DNA from: Medicago truncatula
Taxonomy: Eukaryota; Streptophyta; Magnoliopsida; Fabales; Fabaceae
Assembly (NCBI RefSeq): GCF_003473485.1
Contig: NC_053049.1
Location: 28,727,292 to 28,791,291 of the forward strand
Direction of reading: 5' to 3'
Length of the DNA stretch: 64,000 nt
The notes under the pieces were generated by a model, which searched no databases, was not told the DNA's origin, and worked only from the letters and a program-made list of their open reading frames with translations. The first letter of the stretch is position 1, and each line of letters begins with the position of its first letter. This document shows positions 56,377 through 64,000 of the stretch, piece by piece. The position numbers were made by a program, and so were the translations under genes.

Positions 56377-58705
56377 ATGGCTTTCAATAGTATGATCATT
56401 CTTTTCTGTCTTGTTTTTCATATTTTTTCATTACAAACATGTTATTGCCAAAACAATTCTCCACAAAACATAGAAACTTTTTATCCAAATCAAACTTCAC
56501 CCTCATCACCACCAACAAATCAACCACCAAAGGCACAACCACCCTCACTACCACCTCAAGGACCAATTGCGGTATCGAAAAGTAGTTCATCAAATGGTGG
56601 TAAGATAGCAAAGTTTGTGGCTGCAACTGCAGCCATCACTATAGTTATTTGTGGTTTGATCTTTATTTTAGCTAAAAGGTGTTTAAGAAAAAGAAAGAGA
56701 TCAGGAGAGATAAATAACATTGCTTCTGATGGAGATAGGCAACAAGTTGTTGTGCCTAAAGGGAATGTTTTTGAAAGAATTGACGGAAATGTGAGAGGAT
56801 TAATTGTTGATGAAGATGGTTTAGATGTGATTTATTGGAGAAAACTTGAAGAGAAGAATTCCAACAAGGATCTTTATAAAAATGTGTTGAATAGTCCTAA
56901 AAACAAAGAAGTTGGAGAAGATAGTCATGAAGAAAATCAAGTGAAAAAATCTAAGTCCATTCAAGAAATACCTCTTCTTAGAGGAAAATCTTCAGCTTCA
57001 CACATATTTCAAGAAGAGGATGATCTATATAGAATTCCAAGAATTCAATCTCAACCATCCACAAATGATGGTGTTCAGAAACAAGGCTTTCAATCTCAAC
57101 CATCCATTCTACCATCAATTTCAGCAGCTGCAGCACCACCTGCACCTCCTCCAATACCAGCTAGGAAGAGTCAGGCACCACCACCACCTCCTCCAATGAA
57201 GACAAGTATTTTGACTTCATCATCAAAAGCTATTCCTCAAAGCAATCAAAGAAACTCTTCAGGGAAAGGCATGATGCAAGAATCCAACAATGATCAAGTG
57301 AAATTGAAGCCTTTGCATTGGGATAAAGTGAACACTAATGCTGCTGATCATTCCATGGTTTGGGACAAAGTCGATCGCGGTTCGTTCAGGTAAAACCCTA
57401 ATATGTTGAATGTTGTTAAATAAATTTAGTTATTATTTTAGTAATTTTCTTCTTCATCGGGAATTGAACTTGTGTTTCTAAATTCATTTCTTTAGGGTTG
57501 ATCAAGATCTTATGGAAGCTCTCTTTGGTTATGTTGCAACAAACCGAAAATCACCTCAGCAAAAGACTCATTCAACAACTCCAAGCAATGATGCCTCAAC
57601 AAATATTTTCCTTCTTGATCCTAGAAAATCACAGAACATTGCTATTGTGTTGAAATCACTAGCCGTCCCACGAGGCGAAATTCTTGATGCACTCATTGAT
57701 GGAAAAGGCCTAAATGCAGATACACTTGAAAAGCTTTCTAGACTTTCACCAACAGAAGAAGAGAAATCTCTTGTCCTTGATTATAAAGAAGATCCAGCAA
57801 AACTTGCTGCAGCAGAATCATTTTTATATTACATCCTTAAAGCCGTTCCTTCGGCTTTTAAGCGCTTGAATGCGATGCTATTCAGGGTGAACTATGACTC
57901 AGAGGTTATGGAAATCAACGATTCTTTGCAAATCATTGAATTGGGATGTAAAGAACTTAGAAGTCAAGGGCTTTTTTTGAAGCTTCTAGAAGCAGTTCTG
58001 AAGGCCGGGAATCGAATGAATGATGGAACTTCTAGAGGTAATGCTCAAGCGTTTAACTTGAATTCACTAAGGAAACTCAATGATGTCAAAAGCAACAATG
58101 GAAAAACCACATTACTTCACTTTGTAGTTGAAGAAGTAGTCCAATCTGAAGGAAAACGTGCCGTTCTTAACCGGAATAGCAGCCTAACCCGAAATATCAG
58201 TCAAAACAGAAGCAGCAACATGTATGGCAACTTAGAAACAAATGTTGTTTCAGATGAAAGAAAAGAAAGGGAATACAAAATGTTAGGACTATCAATTGTA
58301 GGAGGAATAAGTTCTGAATTTTCCAATGTTAAAAAAGCAGCAAATATGGATTATAATAGTTTAATTGGTTCAATTTCAGCACTATCTGTTAAGCTAATTG
58401 AGATTCAAGAACTTGTTTCACAGTGTGAGAATGGTGAGAGAGGAAATTTTGTGAAAGAAATGAACCATTTTATTGGAAATGCTGCGGAAGAATTGAAACT
58501 AGTGAGGGAAAAAGAAACAAGTGTGTTGCAGATTCTTAGTAAAACAAAACAGTATTATGAATGTGGGGGTTCAAAAGAGAAAGAAGAAAATAATCTTCAA
58601 CTATTTGGTATAGTTAAGGATTTCTTGGGAATGGTTGATCAGGTTTGCATTGAAATTGCACTTGACATGCAGAAGAAGAATCCTAAGAGGTATCAGAACA
58701 AATAA
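56377..58705 (+). CDS. class I formin-like protein
   Basis: Two exons (56377-57389 and 57496-58705, joined within an Arg codon) give 740 residues. The order is a signal peptide (1-24), a short Pro/Ser-rich extracellular segment with SSPPTNQPPKAQPPSLPP, one membrane helix (about 78-99, then RCLRKRKR), a cytosolic linker, and an FH1 region of proline runs (about 253-274). The FH2 domain starts at LKPLHWDKVN (about 309) and includes GSFRVDQDLMEALFGYVATN, LLEAVLKAGNRMNDGTSRGN and AFNLNSLRKLNDVKS. Class I formins nucleate and bundle actin at the plasma membrane and link it to the wall. The pattern is closest to Arabidopsis FH11-like proteins, from memory. The extracellular part is short. No disabling change is seen. 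Confidence 0.94.
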
Positions 58706-58819
58706 GTCCTGAGATTTTCAAAAAATGTTGTTGGAACATACAATGTCATATAACTCTAGAAATGGCCAAAGTGATTCAACTATTGCTAGAGTTTTGTTGT
58801 TTGGATCAAAGCCTTGGGA

Positions 58820-59100
58820 CCTCTTCGGATTGGCTTATTTGAGGTTATTTACTGCCACAAACACCTATGAACTATTTGAAGGAACCTACAGAAACGGCCT
58901 ATAACATGTCTATAAGTTGTTTTCAGCTTATTTTCATAAGCTATACAGGATAACTTACGAAAACAACTTGTACTTTATATGAAAACAGTTTGACTTTATT
59001 TGCTTTTTGGTTATCCGCTTATAGTTTATATGCCATCACTTATATGATAAACACTTATGCTATAAGCGGCTAATTAAGTTGTTAATCCAAACAGACTGAG
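58820..59100. mobile_element. MITE-like sequence after the formin gene
   Basis: Edges CTCTTCGGATTGGCTTATTT and GTTAATCCAAACAGACTGAG are loosely inverted. The interior has paired TTTTCAGCTTATTTTCATAA and CTTATAGTTTATATG-type words. It fits a short hAT-type MITE, but no target duplication is clear. Confidence 0.45.
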
Positions 59101-61009
59101 AGTTTTTGGATGACCTACGACTACGACTAAAGACTGTGCTTCCCCGTTGATAGTATAGAAGTAGTAATGTGGAAGACAACTATGATTTTAAATTCATTAT
59201 TTGTTTGTTTTATTTATATGTTTATCATTGTTGAAATATTACACCATTAACCAGAACTTAGTTGTATTCTTCTGATTTTCTGTTATTGTACATACACACT
59301 TGTAAGTTTTATAAATGGAATTTTTTATTCAAAATATTAAAATTTGAATAAGATGTTAGAGCAGTTGACTTAGCATATTTCACAGCAGGTAACAATGGAA
59401 CAAGTCTAATCAAGATAGGTTTGACTTAATGAGCCACTTGAAATCATGCAGCTGTACATTACATTATGTTATTTTATCTTATTCTCCTAAAGAATAAATC
59501 ATAATTGCTACCAATTCTCTTACCTAACCACATATGACATAGTAATGTGAAATTATTCTTAGTTCTTACCTCATCAAAAACTAGACTGTGATAAATCTCA
59601 ATGACAGTGAAAGGGTAAGCACGATTTCTGATGCAGATACGCCTATGTATCTCAGAGGAAGCATGAACCATCTCAATGAAGATGCTAGTTGTTAAGGGAT
59701 TATGTTGTTTCAGAATTTTTTCAAAGCACATTTTTTGCCAAGAAGTCAAAACAAACTATTCAAATATACCAGCTACAAAATTGTATCACTATCTAGTATC
59801 TACTGTTGCTAACGTTTCCTTAATGATCTGTTATAAGAACTCTGACATTGATAGCCTTGAGCCCTAAACCAAAAGCAATCTAACATGTATCCATAACAAC
59901 ATAGCCATCACTCAAACAGTCATTTGAAATTCTCTTATTCCATAGGAAAACATGAAATAAGTAGCGATTTTCGAAATATACTCATACACAGTTTCAAGAC
60001 ATGGTTTATTCTGCTCTGGACTGATTTCTAATAAAACTGCCTAAAACACGTACAATCGATACATCCTCATATACCTTAAAATGACAGTAATTGAGAATGA
60101 AGAGTCATTTGAATTGTGCCAACGGCAATGTACACAAGTCTGCTCCATTATAAAAAGTTAATAACCTGCCCACCTGATGATTCTATCTTATGTTTCAATT
60201 AGTAGTTAGTTGTTGGATCACAGTTCATCAAGATCCATCAAAAACTAATACAGCAGCAGCTCACCAAAGCTTTATGGTTCACGAACAAACTGAAAAAATT
60301 TGATTGCTTAATATTAGTGGATATCATATTCTTAGAAGCACCGACAAAACCACCATCATTTCAAACATGTTCATAATAAGGTGACATACTTCTAAGAATG
60401 TGGAACCAAGGTTCTAATTGTTTTCTAATGTTTGGATGTGTTCAAAGGTGTGTGTTCAAAAGTGTGACTTTAGCATCACTCCTTATAATCAAATAAACTA
60501 AATAAGGCAAACCCATGAAGGGGTAGTGAATCTTCGCCAACCTTTTTTAGCAGGAATCTCTCCCCACCTTGTTTAATGTATGATTCCATGTTTTTCTATG
60601 ATTTTTTTTTTTTTTAAAAAAACTTAACATGGTTTGAAGGTAGTCAAGTTTTTTCCAATTAAGCTTTACTCACAGCCCGAACAAACATTCCAAGGTGAAA
60701 ATTTGAAAGCCACCTATAGAAAAATAAAAGTAAATCATAAGTATATAACCAAGCAAAACATGAATGCAATTCTGTCCATACCATATGGAAACACAACCAA
60801 CGAAATATCTTCTGATATAGAATGCGCATTCGTCTCATAAACAATAACTAGGCAAGGCAGCCTCATTTGTCCAGACAACAAGATCTTCACAACATTAATA
60901 ATCTAAAAGGAAATTTAAAGACCTTTCCAACTCCTCACAGACTGCAACAGTGCTGACTCCATCTAAAATGCAATTAATTAATAGGTTTAGACCTTCAATG
61001 CGAGTTTCT
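59101..61009. other. intergenic, no supported gene
   Basis: A minus-strand open stretch at 59474-59749 (IHRRICIRNRAYPFTVIEIY) has protein-like composition but no recognised family or splice context. The rest is non-coding. A short poly(T)/poly(A) junction lies at 60602. Confidence 0.4.
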
Positions 61010-61673
61010 GAGATTCCTGGTGCTTCAACCTCTAGAGTTGGTTTCCACAATACTGTTCTCTCTGCCAGTAATGCTGTTACCACATATGGATCCATGTCCG
61101 AAGCAGCACGCCCACCTTCAAATTAACCTACAATCAAGACAGTCGGAAAGGTAAACAACATGTCCATGATAATACTTAACAGATTTTTTGTCAGCAGGTT
61201 GAGAATATCCCTGAAAATAAAAATAACCACCAACTAACATCTGCGTATATATGGTATACTTATAGATTTTAGCACTAAATCGGCCTTGGTATTAATAGAA
61301 AAAAGTGGAAAATAAAGCTAAATGTTAGCACTGGCATAATTCACCTTTGCCGTTCTTCTCAGTGTCTCTTACCACACAGATTGAGCATCCACAGTTAGCC
61401 ACTCCTTGCACATTCAATTTTACAATAATGTTTCACACATAAAGATATACTTCGTGTTCATGTTTGAGTACTGTGTTTAACAAGAATAATTATTCAAAAT
61501 TTTGAAAATATACCCAAGAAAATGTGTTGATGCTCGCACTCTCATGCCTTCCTGTCAACCTTGTCTCATTTCCTTCTCCATATGCTTCAATATGGACCTG
61601 GTGACGAAGGGATGGCTTCAAAATTGGCTTCTTTATTACTTCAAATTCTCCATCTTCCCTCATGCTCTTAGTA
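61010..61673 (-). pseudogene. GS: glutamine synthetase pseudogene, 3' exons
   Basis: Three minus-strand exons match the C-terminal third of plant glutamine synthetase. Exon 61514-61673 reads [20 protein letters not shown], then [20 protein letters not shown] and [11 protein letters not shown]. Exon 61345-61405 reads GVANCGCSICVVRDTEKNGK. Exon 61010-61127 reads [20 protein letters not shown], then [15 protein letters not shown]. The sequence past LWKP suggests the plastid GS2 type, which is longer there. Defects: the acceptor before GVAN reads AA in place of AG, two conserved Arg (ANRG, SIRVGRD) are Cys, and the Tyr codon before FE is TAA. The upstream two thirds are not found, and a solo LTR lies 147 bp away. 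It is a dead copy of the ammonium-assimilation enzyme. Confidence 0.82.
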
Positions 61674-61819
61674 CTAAAAAAGAAAAAAAAAATATTATTC
61701 ATCAACTTGGTGAATTAGCGAGTTAAATATAATAGACATGCAATTATGATTCATAACAAAGGCTTGTCAAAAAGCCTGTAATTGGTGTGACATCATGTGT
61801 CAAAAAAGTGCAATATATT

Positions 61820-62624
61820 TGTTGTGAATTCGGATAAAACTCACACCAATGTAAACAAAGATGTGTGGAGCAAAAGGAAGTGGTAATCTATGTGTAAAGT
61901 GTCTCCAAGCAACAACAACAAAAACAGCCCTAGTCTAGTGTAGAGCAACACCACAAGCAAATACAAAGCAACCAAGATAAGCAAGAAAGGAAGAACAAAC
62001 ACACCAAAAAGATTGTTGACCCAGTTCAGCCAATATGGCCTAATCTGGGGGAGAGAGCAGCTCTCCAATCCACTATGATGAAAGTGTTACAAGAAAAATA
62101 GCTTGCAAGCTTACACAAGAACAAGTCCTAGTTTCTACCCATTTGTGTTCCCCACTCTCACAATATGAACCCTAAAAGAGAAGACACAAGAGGAAGCTTT
62201 AGATCCTTCCAATGGTGAAATCTCACTACCCAAGGTGTTTACAATGTTTTTCCCAACTCAAGAGATTCTCTCTACAAAGACATTCAACCCTAGAGTTCCC
62301 CCCTTTGTAATCCAAGTTTCTCTCTCTAAGCTCTTCTCCAAAATCTGCACAAGAACACTTAAATACTAGCCTTCCACTGATAAAATCGTGTCACGATTTC
62401 CAGGTCGTGACACTATTGGAACGTACGTCACAAGGTACGACCAGTCCTTATCATGGAAACTTAACGAGCAAGTTTGAAAATTGTGTCACGATTTCCCAAG
62501 ATTGTGTCACGATTTGGCACCCTGCAAACCAGCTCACGGCATCACAAAATCATGTCACGATGCCAAATTCGTGTCACGATTTCTCTGTTCTTCCAGACCA
62601 CAAATTTGAAGTCAAGTCTCAACA
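61820..62624. mobile_element. solo LTR, same copia family as 42193
   Basis: It begins TGTTGTGAATTCGGATAAAA and ends AAGTCTCAACA, 805 bp, with a perfect 5-bp direct repeat ATATT (61815-61819 and 62625-62629). No internal region adjoins, so it is a solo LTR fossil. It carries several ATCGTGTCACGAT-like palindromes at 62385-62582. The intact ends and duplication suggest a moderate age. Confidence 0.9.
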
Positions 62625-62629
62625 ATATT

Positions 62630-64000
62630 CAATTAGAAGATACAGAAGTCATAAATAAGACATTATTGAACAAAAAGGCTCAACATAGTTAAGATACCGT
62701 GACATTTTCTGAGAACTGATTGTTTCAGAAGCTTAACATCTCTGTATCAAATAGTTCAATGTGTATATATAAATCAAAAGTAGGTTTATGTTAAATTACC
62801 TCAAGGATGTACCTAAAAGCCCAAGGGACCATTAGCTTCAATACCTACACTCACACTAATTGAAGTAGTCGACACAATTCCAATTTTCTATGATTACATA
62901 ATATAAAAGTGAATCCATATTAGTATGAAAAATTGTCTAGAATTGCAGCTCTTTTCTTTTTGCAAAAATATATCAGATCAGAACTAACATACAGCTTAAT
63001 TCACATTGTTTCAGGCATCCCAACAACAGTACGGTTTTGTAGCACAATAATGAAATTTTGGAGAAATCGACGTACATTTTAACAAACATATAAGTGATTG
63101 GGCATAACATCTAATTCCAATCCAGAAAACCAAAAAATTATAACCATCAAATAAATCAAACTAACACACCACTTTCTCATGCTGTGAATTTCCTTGAACA
63201 ATAAATATTTTTAACAACAATACATAACAAAATAGCTACAGTTAGGCTGGATTACTATTAAGAATAGGTGATATCAAAGTCTCTTGGTAGACTTCTAGAC
63301 TCGGGAAACTATAGTTCTTTTGAATTTCTACAGTCATAAAAGTACCATCTCTAGAATCATAAACACCCAACTTTGTTTGCGACTAAATAAACGATAGCAG
63401 CACTTGATCATCCTCGTAACGATAAAGTACCCTGCAAATGTTGTTAACTGGAAGGTGGATAAAGTACCCTGAACTGTTAATACCCATCTCTACACCACAA
63501 ACTTTTCTGCTAAAGAAAGAAGCTTGACGAGGTGGAAATGAAATTTGAAAGAGAGAAGAAATATATTTTTTATATCAAGTCTCTGTCTTTCATTTGGACA
63601 AACGGCTATATATAAGATTTTAGTTTTCATCTTATATTCAGTTCTTAGATGCAAATTCTACTTTGGTTAGAGTATAAAACAAGTTAAGTTCAAAAATTGT
63701 AGTACATTGTAGCTTTAATTTTGTTTTTTCTTTTGTTCTATCTTAAGCAACACAATTGTCACATTTACACTTATCCACCAACACATGTAAGGACTATATT
63801 TCAATATTAGAATGCCTTTGAAACTTTTTATTTATTTATAGTCCAACAACTTTCCGACAAGAAACGATGAAATGAAAATTCTACCTCCATTATCACGTTA
63901 TTGCCAATTACAAAGGTCCCACTGTCATTTGAAATTATTGTACATTTGATTTGATATTCATTTTTTCTATCCTAGTACATGCTTTATATCCTCCAACAAC
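62630..64000. other. no gene seen to the window end
   Basis: The sequence is AT-rich. It was searched by eye for upstream glutamine synthetase exons (the GDWNGAGCHTNY region and earlier) on the minus strand without success. The words GATAAAGTACCCTG at 63422 and 63457 form a short direct repeat. Confidence 0.45.

Noticed and set aside
60634-60844. ORFs on both strands of 61-68 codons
   Set aside because: Neither shows family resemblance, splice context or a conserved motif, and they overlap antisense.

Overview
This is plant nuclear DNA, most likely from a papilionoid legume close to Medicago or Trifolium. The reasons are AT-rich sequence, GT-AG introns, tRNA-derived SINEs of a type I associate with legumes, and dense small DNA transposons. 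The species cannot be fixed from sequence alone, and I found no bacterial, organellar or CRISPR features.

Layout. 1-4.7 kb: a transposon-like block with AGCGCT arrays, then two exons of a decayed cinnamoyl-CoA-reductase-like gene. 4.7-11.4 kb (minus): a complete DEAD-box RNA helicase of the plastid RH22 type, seven exons and 579 codons, with copia debris in one intron. 11.5-19.4 kb: a transposon nest. It holds a Mutator-like element carrying a GRF-zinc-finger-like ORF, invaded by a solo LTR, which is in turn invaded by a hAT-like MITE, each with its target-site duplication. It also holds a Harbinger-like element that stops next to the TATA box of the next gene. 19.5-22.0 kb (plus): the 87-residue splicing factor SF3B5. 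22.8-23.2 kb (minus): the first two exons only of an allene oxide cyclase. 27.1-28.7 kb: a second Mutator-like element. 29.0-30.1 kb (plus): an intronless matrix metalloproteinase. 31.4-32.7 kb (minus): a class III peroxidase without the usual distal histidine. 36.6-40.2 kb (plus): an ILR1-like IAA-amino acid hydrolase. 41.2-41.9 kb (plus): a GASA/snakin peptide gene. 42-54 kb: a retroelement-rich stretch (copia remnant, at least three LINE pieces) holding a two-exon fragment of an uncharacterised plant gene and several orphan exon-like pieces. 56.4-58.7 kb (plus): a membrane-anchored class I formin. 61.0-61.7 kb (minus): the last exons of a glutamine synthetase pseudogene, beside a solo LTR at 61.8-62.6 kb.

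The intact genes do not form a pathway or cluster. They are ordinary eukaryotic neighbours serving plastid RNA metabolism, splicing, cell-wall or apoplast chemistry, auxin-conjugate hydrolysis, a secreted peptide and actin nucleation. I found no convincing new multi-gene system. The most interesting material is the transposon architecture, the peroxidase and hydrolase active-site changes, and the gene relics (CCR-like, AOC, glutamine synthetase). Exon limits were placed by eye from splice signals and family similarity recalled from memory. No database search was run.
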